From positions 372,001 to 436,000 of the forward strand of contig JACKEA010000002.1 in assembly GCA_020633235.1 (NCBI GenBank): 64,000 nucleotides of DNA. The letters run 5' to 3'. Below the pieces are notes generated by a model. The model saw only the letters and a list, made by a program, of their open reading frames with translations, ran no database searches and had not been told where the DNA came from. Below, in pieces: positions 42,532-51,619 of the stretch (its first letter is position 1; each line of letters starts with the position of its first letter). The translations under genes were made by a program, and so were the position numbers. Source of the DNA: Polyangiaceae bacterium. Its GTDB lineage: Bacteria > Myxococcota_A > Polyangia > Polyangiales > Polyangiaceae.

Positions 42532-43794
42532 ATGACTCCCGCACTCCGACATCGATCGACCCGACGCGGCTTCACGCTGGTGGAGCTGATGGTGGCCGTC
42601 ACCGGAGGACTGTTCATCTCGCTGGCGGTGTTCGCCCTGGCCAGCGACGCCTCCCGCTTCTATCGCCAGGAGAGCCGCATCTCCGACGCGAACATGAACG
42701 CGCTGGTGGGCTTCGAGCGCCTGAGGAACGACATCGCTCGCGCGGGCTTCCTGTCCACCCCCAACGTGCGCCGGGACCCCCGGCTGTGCGGCAATCCCAT
42801 CGCCGACCCGAGCTGGCCGGCGGAGCTCACCCGCCTCGCCAGTCTGCGCATCGAGCAGGGCGGTTCCCCGCCCAACGCCACGCTCACCGCGAACGGCCTG
42901 ACCCCGGACCGCCTGACCCTGTCCGGCAGCTACTCGTCGGTGGACGAGTTCCCCGTCTGGAACGTGCAGGACGACGGCGCCAACTTCAACGTGTACCTGC
43001 AGCGCAACACGGGGCCACTGGCACGCCTCGGCTACAACAACCCGGCCACGAATCAGGTGGACCTGCTGAACAGCGTGTTCGGCGCGGGCCGCGCCCTGCG
43101 CATCGTCGACCAGGCCGGCGAGATCCAGTTCGGCACCATCGTGGGCGTGGGCGGCGGCAACACGCCCCACGTGATCTTGAGCCGCAATCCCATCCTCCGC
43201 TTCCGTCAGGGCGCGGGCAACGTGTGTGGTCTCAAGGGCAACGTGACCGGCGCCATGGTCAACGTGGTCAACATCGTCCGCTACGACCTGCGGAACCTGA
43301 GCGGAAACCCGGCCTATGCAGCGGCCTACACGGACGCCGCGGAGACCCAGTGGCAAGCGGACCGCACGGAGCTCGCCCGGGTGGAGCTCGACACCACCGG
43401 TAGCCCCATTCAAGGCACGGAGGAGCTGGTGGCAGAGCTCGCCGTGGACTTCAAGCTGGGCATCACGGTGGTGAACAACGTGCTGAACGGCACGGATCCG
43501 ACCCTCGAGACCTACGTCCCGGGGGACGCCCAGATCGCCAACTACACCGCGGACGTCACCTCCCTCACCAACCCGAACCAGGGTCCCCAGCGCGTCCGCT
43601 CGGTTCGCGTGCGCTTCTCGGTGCGTTCGCGACTCCCGGACCGCGACGCGCCCATCGTCGGCGCCTCGGGCACACCGGTAGCGCCGGGGCTCTATCGCAT
43701 CGGGCTCGGCGCGGGCGCGACCACTCCCTTCGCCCGCGTGCGCACGCTGCAGGCGGACGTGACGCTCAATAACCAGGTGGGGACGCTATGGTGA
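42532..43794 (+). CDS. Minor pilin, PilW type
   Basis: A 420-residue protein with prepilin site RRGFTLVELMVAVTGGLFIS (cleavage after Gly; Phe+1, Glu+5). The long C-terminal domain is typical for PilW and holds SVDEFPVWNVQDDG, GNVCGLKGNVTGAMVN and VRSVRVRFSVRSRLPDRD. The last segment, where the PilW family has its conserved beta strand before a short tail, is intact. It starts 1 bp after the PilV stop and overlaps the PilX gene by 7 bp, so the operon is compact. Confidence 0.88.
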   Translation: MTPALRHRSTRRGFTLVELMVAVTGGLFISLAVFALASDASRFYRQESRISDANMNALVGFERLRNDIARAGFLSTPNVRRDPRLCGNPIADPSWPAELTRLASLRIEQGGSPPNATLTANGLTPDRLTLSGSYSSVDEFPVWNVQDDGANFNVYLQRNTGPLARLGYNNPATNQVDLLNSVFGAGRALRIVDQAGEIQFGTIVGVGGGNTPHVILSRNPILRFRQGAGNVCGLKGNVTGAMVNVVNIVRYDLRNLSGNPAYAAAYTDAAETQWQADRTELARVELDTTGSPIQGTEELVAELAVDFKLGITVVNNVLNGTDPTLETYVPGDAQIANYTADVTSLTNPNQGPQRVRSVRVRFSVRSRLPDRDAPIVGASGTPVAPGLYRIGLGAGATTPFARVRTLQADVTLNNQVGTLW

Positions 43795-44468
43795 ACAGGT
43801 CCGAACGCGGCGCCGCGGTGTTCATCGTGCTGCTGGTCATCACGCTGCTCACGGCCATCGGGATCTTCGCGGCGCGCTCTGCCAGCCTGGTGGACCAAGC
43901 GACGGGTTTCGACCGTCAAGCGGTGCAGACCCAATACCTGACGGCCTACGCCGGTCGCGCCGTGACCGCCGAGCTGGGTGACGGCGCGGGCAAGTCCTAC
44001 CTGGACAAGGTCGCCCTCGGCACGGACGCCTGCGAAGCGAACCAGAACGTCGTTCCGCTCACGCCCGGCGCGCCGATCCCCTGTTACAAGCTGTACATCT
44101 CGGAGATCGCCAACCGTGTGAACGCGAAGACGGGGAACACGGTGCTCGATCAGCAGACCGTGATCAACGGCGGCAGCCTCGGTCCCCCCGTCGGCCCCGC
44201 CGGGCTCGCCATGTCTCAAGAGGGCGTGTTCGTGGTGGAGATGACGGAGCCCTACGAGAGCATTCCGAACCCCGGGTCGGAGGTCGCGGGTCTGGGCAAC
44301 AACGCCTTCCGCGACGTGCAGCTGACCCTGACCGCCTACGGACAGGTCCGTCCGGTCGATCTCGTCAACCTGGGCGCGAGCCCCTGGTGCGCCGTCAACG
44401 CGTCGTCCACCAGTGCCAGCGTGTCGGCGCTACGAGCCCACGTCACCTTGAAGAACGTGCCGCGATGA
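43788..44468 (+). CDS. Minor pilin-like protein, PilX type
   Basis: A 226-residue protein. The N-terminus NRSERGAAVFIVLLVITLLT is the PilX-like form of a prepilin leader (RGAA instead of RGF, with no Glu+5). A membrane helix and the helical stretch ARSASLVDQATGFDRQAVQT follow. PilX proteins lacking Glu5 are normal for this subfamily, and they help in tip-complex formation. Two cysteine-containing segments (DACEANQNV and PIPCYKLY) are in the globular part. Position between PilW and PilY1 supports the call. Confidence 0.82.
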   Translation: MVNRSERGAAVFIVLLVITLLTAIGIFAARSASLVDQATGFDRQAVQTQYLTAYAGRAVTAELGDGAGKSYLDKVALGTDACEANQNVVPLTPGAPIPCYKLYISEIANRVNAKTGNTVLDQQTVINGGSLGPPVGPAGLAMSQEGVFVVEMTEPYESIPNPGSEVAGLGNNAFRDVQLTLTAYGQVRPVDLVNLGASPWCAVNASSTSASVSALRAHVTLKNVPR

Positions 44469-44478
44469 GGAGAGAGCG

Positions 44479-47400
44479 ATGAGAAGATCCTCCCAGATCC
44501 TGACTTCGCTGGCGGCGCTTTCGGCCCTCGTGGCAGTCGCGCCCGGCGCTCGAGCACAGGTCGACGTCAACCCGCCGCTGCCGAACGTGATGCTGCTCGT
44601 CGATTCGTCCGGGTCGATGGAATACAAGTCGGCGAACAACACCTTCCCGGCCTGCGATCCGAACGGCAATACCGCCAGCGAGAAGAGCCGCTGGATCGAG
44701 CTCGTCGAGGTGCTGACCGGCAAGATCCAGGACTACCGCTGCGAGTCGGTGGACCGCAACTCCACGGCCTTCAAGAACGAGTACTCCCTGGGCGGCGTGC
44801 TGCCACCGGACGCGAACTACTCGAACCCCTACCACCGGCCGATGTCCGGCACCTGCACGCCCGGCCCTGGCGCCCTGCCCTCGAACGCCTACGATTTCCC
44901 GGCGAACGCAATTCAGTACCATCTGTTCTCCAGCACCGGGACGCCGTGCGCCACGTTCTCCCAGGCGTCGGACGGCCTGATGGACTCCTTCGCGGACCGC
45001 GTGCGTTTCGGGTTGATGACCTTCGACACGCACACCGGCGCAGGCACCGGCGTGAGCGGAACGGCTCCGCAGTACGCGACCGGCGTGTCCGGCACCTGGA
45101 GCTACTTCTTGGGCAGCGCCAAGCAGGGCAAGCCCGCCGCCTGCAGCACCATGGCGGACATGGAGGTCGGTGCACGCAACGCAGCGGCGCCGCCCTGGGA
45201 AGGCCGCATGGTCGCGTTCGGGGCGCCGGCGGCGTCCGGAGCCTCGCTCTCGCAGAGAAACCAGCAGATCCAACAGGTCTTGCTGGCCACCCGACCTTAC
45301 GGCGCCACGCCCATCGCCGGCATGTTGCACGACGTGCGGGATTTCCTGTGGAACGACACCTCCAGCGATCCGCTGGACAACAGCAAGGACTTCGGCCCCT
45401 ACGCCGACCCGTACATCACCGGGGGCTGCCGCAACAACTTCATCGTCCTGCTCAGCGACGGCGAGCCCAACCTGGATCTGCGCCCCTTCTGTGAGGGTGC
45501 CGGTCCCCCCGCCGGCGTGTGCCCCTACGACAAGCCCGAGGAAATCGCCTTCGACCTCGCCAGCAACCCGGATCCGGCGCGACGCACCAAGACCTTCGTG
45601 ATCGGCTTCTCGGTCTCGAACGTGACGCTCCAAAACTCCACGAACGTCGACTGCGAGACGCTCACCGACACGGACCTGAACAGCCCCACGGGCCTGTGCG
45701 CCACCAATCCCGACGAGAGCAAGCTGCAGGCTTGCTGCAATCTGAACCGCATCGCGTACAACGGCGGCACGACCCGCGCGTTCTTCGCAGACGACATCGA
45801 CGAGCTCCGCTCGGCGCTGTCGGCGGTGCTCTCCTCGATCGCCACCAGCACCACCAGCCGCACGCTGCCGGTGTTCGCGTCGTCCCCCACCGTCAGCGAC
45901 CCCTTCGCGGCGGGCTATCGCTTCTACAGCTCCTTCGAGCCCAAGCAGTTCGACCTTTGGTCCGGCGTCCTCGAGCGGCAGCGCTACGTCTGCAAGAAGG
46001 ACGCGGTGACGGGCGATCTCACCCCGGAGCCTCAGGACATCGACGACTCCAAGGGCGACGACTTCGTCGCGAACGTCAACTCCGGCACCGGCCCGGCCCG
46101 CAAGTTCATCAGCTTCCGGGGGGACGTCTCCGGCGGGAACATCTACTCCACCCGCACCATCCGTCCGCTGTTGGCATCGAACCCCGACGGCGTCGGGATC
46201 TACAGCGGCATCGACGTCGTCGGTGACGCCTCCGCGTTCAACACCGCCACGGTGCCCGCGTCGATGTCCATCGACTCGACCACCTGTCCAGGACTGACGG
46301 CGGCTCAGTGCCGGGACAAGTACATGAAGTGGCTGGTCGGCCTCGACAATGGCACGGCCTACAGCCGTTGCCCGACCCCGGGCGGCACCGACTGCAACCT
46401 GATCGGCGACGTGTACCACTCCACGCCGCGCATCGTGGGGCGCCCGAACGAGTTCTTGGCGGACGAGTCCTACACGCTGTTCGCTTCGAACCAGTCCAAG
46501 CGCCCCATCGTGCTGTACACCTCCACCAACGACGGCTTCTTGCACGCCTTCAAGGTGGCCAGCGGAGATCCGCCGAACGACTCTCTCAAGGTCGACCAGA
46601 AGGAGAACAACGAGCTGTGGGCCTTCATGCCGCCCGCCGTGCTGCCTTCGGTTCCCGCGGAGTACCCCGGTACCCATCAGAATCTGCTCGACGGCATGCC
46701 GGTCGTGAAGGACGTCGTCGCCAAGCAGATCAACAACAGCTACAAGTTCGAGCGCTCGCCGGATGACGCCCGCAACGGCCTCGGCGTGTGGCGGACGGTG
46801 CTGGTCCAGGGCTTCGGTGGCAGCCGCGGTGGCTACTTCGCCCTCGACGTGACCGACCCGGTCGCGGGTCCGCGCTTCTTGTGGCAGCTCACGGAGGACT
46901 CCGCCGGCAATCCGCTGTTCGGCAAGAACAGCGGCACCCCCCTCATCACCACGCTCTTCTTCGACACCGGCAACGGGGACGAAAAAGAGGTGGCGGTGGC
47001 CATCTTGCCGGGCGGAGACGCCTCGCCGAGCGGTGGCGACTGCGGCCGCATCGACAACACCTTCGACGGCGTCGACACCTCCTTCCTGCCGCGGACGCGG
47101 GTGCCGTGTTACGGCTCCGGCCCGGCCGTGGGTGGCGCTCGCTCCCTCACCATCGTGCGGCTGGACGACGGCGAGGTCATTCGCAGCTTCCGGCGGGACG
47201 CGACGGACGCGCCCGCGGGTCTGTCCGCCGCCAACCGCGTGATCGACTCCCCCCTCGATTCCCCCGTCACCGGCACACCGGTGGCGTTCCCCGGCACCAC
47301 CGGCGCCATCGCAGATCGCGTGTTCGTCGGCGATCGCGACGGCACCTTGTGGCGCGTGGATCTCTCGAGCGTCAATCCGTCCAACTGGAAGATGAAGCTC

Positions 47401-48132
47401 TTCCTCGACGCCTATCCGGGACTGTCCCACGTGTACGACGACGGCCAGCCGGTGCAGACGCCGCCGATCCTCTCGGTGGACATCTACGGCAACGTGACCA
47501 TCGCCTTCTCCACCGGCGACCAGGACGTGCTCACAGCGCCGGCGGGCATGAAGAACTACGTCTACTCCCTCACGGAGAAGGTCGACGCCACCGGCACCAA
47601 GTTCACCTCCAAGGTGAACTGGTACACCCGCTTCGACGCGGGCGAGCGCGTGGCCGGCCCCATGACGCTGTTCAACGGCGCGCTGTTCTTCTCCACCTTC
47701 AAGCCGGAGCCCAGCAACACAACGCAGGTCTGCAAGGCAGGGTCCAGCCGGGTGTGGGGCGTGGACTACCTGGATCCGGCCCAGAGCGGAGATCTGTCCC
47801 AGGGCGGCCGGGCGCGGCTGCCGGACGGCGCCTCCCTGGTGCAGTTCATCGACAGCAGCAGCACCCTGCTCCAGGACGGCGCCATCATCTTCGGCGTCGG
47901 CGTCACCCAGCTCCCCTCCTGCACGGACGACGTCAACGTCACGGATCCGTACTTCGGCTCGGGCAGCCACACGTCGATCAGCAACGTGGCTCCCGGCAAG
48001 TTCCAGCTGGTGATGCACACCGGCACCGTGGGTGACACCGTCTCGGGCGGAAAGAGCAAGAAGCTCGAGATCGATCTACCGACGCCGCCGAGCACCACGC
48101 AGATCGACTCCTGGGCCGCGATCGTCGAATGA
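44479..48132 (+). CDS. pilY1: PilY1-type pilus tip adhesin
   Basis: A 1217-residue exported protein. The signal peptide (about 1-26, ending GARA) is followed by a von Willebrand factor A domain with the metal site NVMLLVDSSGSM (36-48). Cysteine-containing insertions follow. The C-terminal half is a PilY1-type beta-propeller, with features such as VLYTSTNDGFLHAFKV, GGYFALDVTDP, RVFVGDRDGTLWRVDL and VTIAFSTGDQDVL. PilY1 acts at the pilus tip in adhesion, surface sensing and control of retraction. Many cysteines occur in pairs across the chain, as expected for an exported protein. The stop overlaps the next start (ATGA). Confidence 0.93.
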   Translation: MRRSSQILTSLAALSALVAVAPGARAQVDVNPPLPNVMLLVDSSGSMEYKSANNTFPACDPNGNTASEKSRWIELVEVLTGKIQDYRCESVDRNSTAFKNEYSLGGVLPPDANYSNPYHRPMSGTCTPGPGALPSNAYDFPANAIQYHLFSSTGTPCATFSQASDGLMDSFADRVRFGLMTFDTHTGAGTGVSGTAPQYATGVSGTWSYFLGSAKQGKPAACSTMADMEVGARNAAAPPWEGRMVAFGAPAASGASLSQRNQQIQQVLLATRPYGATPIAGMLHDVRDFLWNDTSSDPLDNSKDFGPYADPYITGGCRNNFIVLLSDGEPNLDLRPFCEGAGPPAGVCPYDKPEEIAFDLASNPDPARRTKTFVIGFSVSNVTLQNSTNVDCETLTDTDLNSPTGLCATNPDESKLQACCNLNRIAYNGGTTRAFFADDIDELRSALSAVLSSIATSTTSRTLPVFASSPTVSDPFAAGYRFYSSFEPKQFDLWSGVLERQRYVCKKDAVTGDLTPEPQDIDDSKGDDFVANVNSGTGPARKFISFRGDVSGGNIYSTRTIRPLLASNPDGVGIYSGIDVVGDASAFNTATVPASMSIDSTTCPGLTAAQCRDKYMKWLVGLDNGTAYSRCPTPGGTDCNLIGDVYHSTPRIVGRPNEFLADESYTLFASNQSKRPIVLYTSTNDGFLHAFKVASGDPPNDSLKVDQKENNELWAFMPPAVLPSVPAEYPGTHQNLLDGMPVVKDVVAKQINNSYKFERSPDDARNGLGVWRTVLVQGFGGSRGGYFALDVTDPVAGPRFLWQLTEDSAGNPLFGKNSGTPLITTLFFDTGNGDEKEVAVAILPGGDASPSGGDCGRIDNTFDGVDTSFLPRTRVPCYGSGPAVGGARSLTIVRLDDGEVIRSFRRDATDAPAGLSAANRVIDSPLDSPVTGTPVAFPGTTGAIADRVFVGDRDGTLWRVDLSSVNPSNWKMKLFLDAYPGLSHVYDDGQPVQTPPILSVDIYGNVTIAFSTGDQDVLTAPAGMKNYVYSLTEKVDATGTKFTSKVNWYTRFDAGERVAGPMTLFNGALFFSTFKPEPSNTTQVCKAGSSRVWGVDYLDPAQSGDLSQGGRARLPDGASLVQFIDSSSTLLQDGAIIFGVGVTQLPSCTDDVNVTDPYFGSGSHTSISNVAPGKFQLVMHTGTVGDTVSGGKSKKLEIDLPTPPSTTQIDSWAAIVE

Positions 48133-48638
48133 GAACCCTCTCCCTCGTGCTCCTGCTGGCCCTGCTCTCGGCCTGCAAGGGAGGCGAGCGCGACAGCGCT
48201 CCCCTACCCGTGGCCAGCCAAACCAAGAAGAAGCCCCCGGACCGCCTGGCTCCCGGCGAGCTCGGCCCGGGCAAGGTGAAGGTGTTCGGCTTCGTGGCGC
48301 CCGCCCAGCTGCGCCTCGAGCGGCGCTACCCCGACGCGGCGCACTTCGTCGGCCAGGCACGTCCGGAGGCCGTGGCCAACTACGTGCGCGAGCGCGTCGC
48401 CGTGGAGCGGGTGGAGATGGGCGCCGCCCGCACGGTGTTTCCTCGGGTGGCCATCAAGGGCGGACCCGCCGGCCACGTGTTCCGCATCGAGGTCGTGAAC
48501 GACACGCCCAACACGCGGCTCGTGATCCGCGACATCACGCCCCCGCCCACCGCCCCCGGCCTCAGCGAAGAAGAGCGCTGGAAGAAGGCCGGCTTCGGCC
48601 CGAACGGCGCCCAGCTGGATCGGGACAAGGCCCAATAG
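48129..48638 (+). CDS. Small lipoprotein at the end of the pilus operon
   Basis: A 169-residue lipoprotein (MRTLSLVLLLALLSAC, lipobox LSAC at Cys16), coupled to pilY1 by ATGA. The mature part contains a conserved-looking stretch (VKVFGFVAPAQLRLERRYPD, FRIEVVNDTPNTRLVIRDIT) without a recognised family. Lipoproteins at this place in minor-pilin operons could help PilY1 through the outer membrane, but no evidence of this is visible here. The gap to gcvT is 43 bp. Confidence 0.72.
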   Translation: MRTLSLVLLLALLSACKGGERDSAPLPVASQTKKKPPDRLAPGELGPGKVKVFGFVAPAQLRLERRYPDAAHFVGQARPEAVANYVRERVAVERVEMGAARTVFPRVAIKGGPAGHVFRIEVVNDTPNTRLVIRDITPPPTAPGLSEEERWKKAGFGPNGAQLDRDKAQ

Positions 48639-48681
48639 TCCAGGTTGTCGCGAGGCGGGCTTCACGGTACGCCTTCGGACC

Positions 48682-49797
48682 GTGACTGACTCCCTCGCCC
48701 GCACGCCCCTGTACGAAGAACACAAGAAGCTGAACGCCCGCCTGGTACCCTTCGCCGGCTGGGAGATGCCGGTGCAGTACGCCGGCATTTCGGCCGAGCA
48801 CGAAGCCGTGCGCACCCGGGCCGGCCTGTTCGACGTCTCCCACATGGGCGAGCTCGAGCTGACCGGTGAGCACGCGGCGGCGGTGGTGAACTACCTCGTC
48901 ACCAACGACCTGGCACGCATCGAGGTGGGCCAGGCAATGTACACCTGCTGCTGCAACGAGCAGGGCACCATCCTCGACGACCTGATCATCTACAAGCGCG
49001 CTCCGGATCGCATCTTGGTGGTGTGCAACGCGAGCAATCGCGAAAAGATCGCCGGCCACTTCGCGAAGGCGGCGGACAACCACTGTGACTTCCGGGACAC
49101 CAGCGACGAGACGGCGCTGATCGCCCTGCAGGGACCGAAGGCCCTGGGCATCCTGACCCGCGCCGGCGTGGACATCCCCGACGTCGAGACCTCGCTCAAG
49201 CCCTTCCGCTTCCGCGACGCCAAGGTCGCCGGGCTCCCGGCCACCGTCGCGCGCACCGGCTACACCGGTGAGGACGGCGTGGAGCTCTTCACCAAGAGCG
49301 AAGACGCCGCCGCCGTGTGGCGCGCGCTGCTCGCGGCCGGCGAGGCCGACGGCATCGCCCCCGCCGGGCTCGGCGCCCGCGACACTCTGCGACTCGAGGC
49401 GCGCCTCTCCCTGTACGGCAACGACATCGACGAGACCACGAACCCCCTGGAGGCCGGCCTGGGCTGGACCGTGAAGCTCGATGCCGAGGACTTCGTGGGC
49501 CGCGCGGCCCTGGTTCGCATCAAGGAGGCGGGGCTTCCCCGCAAGATCGTCGGCTTCGAGATGACCGGCCGAGGCATCGCACGCCATGGCTACCCGCTGC
49601 TCGACAGCGATGGAAAGGAAGTCGGCGTGTGTACTTCCGGCGCACCCTCTCCCACCCTGGGCAAGAACATCGGCCTCGGCTACCTGCCCGCGGAAATGAC
49701 CGACGTCGGCACCCGATTCTTGGTCGACTGCCGCGGCAAGCGCATCGAAGCCGAGGTGGTCAAGACGCCCTTTTACAAGCGCCCGAAGAAGGGCTAG
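48682..49797 (+). CDS. gcvT: Glycine cleavage system T protein (aminomethyltransferase)
   Basis: A 371-residue tetrahydrofolate-dependent aminomethyltransferase. The features of GcvT are LVPFAGWEMPVQYAGISAEH, GLFDVSHMGELELTG (shown in parts), YTGEDGVELF, GLGARDTLRLEARLSLYGND and, near the end, VCTSGAPSPTLGKNIGLGYL. It transfers the aminomethyl group from lipoyl-GcvH to THF, giving methylene-THF and ammonia. The start is a GTG at 48682. gcvT, gcvH and gcvPA are adjacent and in order. With only 43 bp upstream there is no room for a glycine riboswitch. Confidence 0.96.
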   Translation: MTDSLARTPLYEEHKKLNARLVPFAGWEMPVQYAGISAEHEAVRTRAGLFDVSHMGELELTGEHAAAVVNYLVTNDLARIEVGQAMYTCCCNEQGTILDDLIIYKRAPDRILVVCNASNREKIAGHFAKAADNHCDFRDTSDETALIALQGPKALGILTRAGVDIPDVETSLKPFRFRDAKVAGLPATVARTGYTGEDGVELFTKSEDAAAVWRALLAAGEADGIAPAGLGARDTLRLEARLSLYGNDIDETTNPLEAGLGWTVKLDAEDFVGRAALVRIKEAGLPRKIVGFEMTGRGIARHGYPLLDSDGKEVGVCTSGAPSPTLGKNIGLGYLPAEMTDVGTRFLVDCRGKRIEAEVVKTPFYKRPKKG

Positions 49798-49806
49798 TGA
49801 GCGACT

Positions 49807-50205
49807 ATGAGCGGAGCCAAAGAGGTCAAGAACGACCGCAAATACACCAAGGACCACGAGTGGGCCCGGCAAGACGGCAAGGAGCTCGTCGTGGGCATCA
49901 CTGCCTTCGCCGTCGATCAGCTCGGTGACATCACCCTCGTCGGCCTGGACGTGAAAGTGGGCGACACGGTGGAGGCCGGAAAGACCTTCGGCACCATCGA
50001 GAGCGTGAAGACGCTGTCGGATCTGTTCGCTCCCGTGAGCGGCAAGATCACCCGCATCAACGACAAGCTCGAGGACAATCCCGAGCTGGTGAACGAGGAC
50101 TGCTGGGACGCCGGTTGGATGGTCGCCATCGAGCCCACGGACGCAGGCGGAGAGCTGATGGACGCCGCCGCCTATGCCAAGCACGTCGAGGAGTCCGCCC
50201 ACTGA
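49807..50205 (+). CDS. gcvH: Glycine cleavage system H protein (lipoyl carrier)
   Basis: A 132-residue lipoyl-domain protein of normal length. The lipoylation lysine is in ESVKTLSDLFAPVSG, and the flanking regions HEWARQDGKELVVGIT and GDITLVGLDVKVGDTV are diagnostic. It shuttles the aminomethyl moiety between the P, T and L proteins. The stop overlaps the gcvPA start (TGATG), so the two are translationally coupled. Confidence 0.97.
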   Translation: MSGAKEVKNDRKYTKDHEWARQDGKELVVGITAFAVDQLGDITLVGLDVKVGDTVEAGKTFGTIESVKTLSDLFAPVSGKITRINDKLEDNPELVNEDCWDAGWMVAIEPTDAGGELMDAAAYAKHVEESAH

Positions 50206-51560
50206 TGCGCTACCTGCCGCACACGCCGGAAGAGGTGGCCGAGATGCTCGCCACCATCGGCAAGGGGAGTATCGACGAGCTGTTCGAGACGGTGCCGGAG
50301 AAGGCGCGCTTCAACGGACAGCTGGACGTGCCCGCTGCGCTCGACGAGCCCACGCTCATGACGCACCTGGCAGAGCTCGCGGACAAGAACGACGCGAAGC
50401 GCATGCTCTCCTTCCTCGGCGGCGGCATGTACGCCCATCACATTCCCCCGGCGGTGGATCAGCTCCTGCTTCGCAGCGAGTTCTATACCGCCTACACGCC
50501 GTACCAGCCGGAGGTGGCACAGGGCACGCTGCAAGCGATCTGGGAGTTCCAGACCGTGGTCAGCGAGCTGTTGGGTCTGCCGCTGTCCAACGCCAGCCTG
50601 TACGACGGCGCCAGCGCCACCGCGGAGGCCGCGCTGATGGCCTGCCGCCTGCAGAAGCGCGACAAGGTCGTGCTGAGCGAGTGCGTGCACCCGGACTACC
50701 GCGCGGTGACCCACACCTATCTTTCGGGTGAGGGACAAGACCGCATCGTGAAGGTCCCCGTCGGCAAAGACGGCCGCGCCGACACCCAGGCTTTGATCGC
50801 CGCGCTGTCGGACGACGTCGCCGCGGTGATCGTCGGCTATCCGAGCTTCCTCGGCCCCGTGAGCGATCTCTCCGCCCTTGCGGATGCCGTGCACGAAAAG
50901 GGCGCGCTGCTCGTCACCGCCACCGCCGAGCCCTACGCGCTGGCCGTGTGTCAGCCGCCGGGCGCCATGGGTGCGGACATCGCCGTGGGCGAAGGTCAGC
51001 CCCTCGCCTGTCCGCCGCAGTTCGGCGGCCCCGGCGTCGGCCTGTTCGCGTGTCGAGACGAGCGCCGCTATCTGCAGCAGCTTCCGGGCCGCGTGTGTGG
51101 CGAGACCGTGGACGTGAACGGACAGCGCGGCTACGTGCTCACGCTCTCCACTCGCGAGCAGCACATCCGCCGCGAGCGCGCCACCAGCAACATCTGCACG
51201 AACCAGGGCCTGCTGGCTCTGGCGCTCTTGATCCGCACCAGCTTGCTGGGCAAGAGCGGCTTCGTGTCCGTGGCGGAGCAGTGCCTGGCCAAGGCACGCT
51301 ACTTGGAAGACAAGATCCTCACCCTCGGCGGCTACTCCCGCGGCTTCGACAGCGCTCCGTATTTCAACGAGCTCAGCGTCCGCGTGCGCGGCGGCTCCGC
51401 CGCTGCCGTGTGCCAAAAGCTCGAAGCCGACGGCATCATCGCCGGACTCGATCTCGGCCGCGTTTCCGACGCCTGGAAGGACTTGCTCCTCGTCGCCGTC
51501 ACGGAGCAGCACCGCCGCGAAGATCTGGACCGCCTCGTCGCTGCCCTCGATCGCGTCTGA
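50205..51560 (+). CDS. gcvPA: Glycine dehydrogenase (decarboxylating) subunit 1, GcvPA
   Basis: A 451-residue N-terminal-half subunit of the split P protein. The features are RYLPHTPEEVAEMLATIG at the N-terminus, FLGGGMYAHHIPPAVDQLL, YTPYQPEVAQGTLQAIWEFQ (each in part), ASLYDGASATAEA and STREQHIRRERATSNICTNQ. Unlike the single-chain GcvP, this form needs GcvPB, which carries the PLP lysine. gcvPB does not follow; the next gene lies on the opposite strand after a 59-bp gap. The system can only function if gcvPB lies elsewhere. Confidence 0.95.
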   Translation: MRYLPHTPEEVAEMLATIGKGSIDELFETVPEKARFNGQLDVPAALDEPTLMTHLAELADKNDAKRMLSFLGGGMYAHHIPPAVDQLLLRSEFYTAYTPYQPEVAQGTLQAIWEFQTVVSELLGLPLSNASLYDGASATAEAALMACRLQKRDKVVLSECVHPDYRAVTHTYLSGEGQDRIVKVPVGKDGRADTQALIAALSDDVAAVIVGYPSFLGPVSDLSALADAVHEKGALLVTATAEPYALAVCQPPGAMGADIAVGEGQPLACPPQFGGPGVGLFACRDERRYLQQLPGRVCGETVDVNGQRGYVLTLSTREQHIRRERATSNICTNQGLLALALLIRTSLLGKSGFVSVAEQCLAKARYLEDKILTLGGYSRGFDSAPYFNELSVRVRGGSAAAVCQKLEADGIIAGLDLGRVSDAWKDLLLVAVTEQHRREDLDRLVAALDRV

Positions 51561-51592
51561 GAAAATCCGCTACTCGGCCCTCTTCGTTCTCA

Positions 51593-51610
51593 TGTCGGTC
51601 CGCCGCGGAA
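51593..51610 (+). repeat. Dispersed motif copy after gcvPA
   Basis: TGTCGGTCCGCCGCGGAA in the 59-bp gap between the converging gcvPA and Cys-rich lipoprotein genes. It is a perfect core match to the copies at 15097 and 57030. No opposed copy was found here. Confidence 0.65.
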
Positions 51611-51619
51611 CCGCGCGGG

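Noticed and set aside
44443..48018. A 1191-residue frame antisense to pilY1
   Set aside because: It is a product of high third-position GC; the translation is His/Gly/Arg/Val-rich without domains, and pilY1 has clear motifs.
48639..48681. Glycine riboswitch before gcvT
   Set aside because: Only 43 bp separate gcvT from the preceding gene, too short for the riboswitch, and no such fold is seen.
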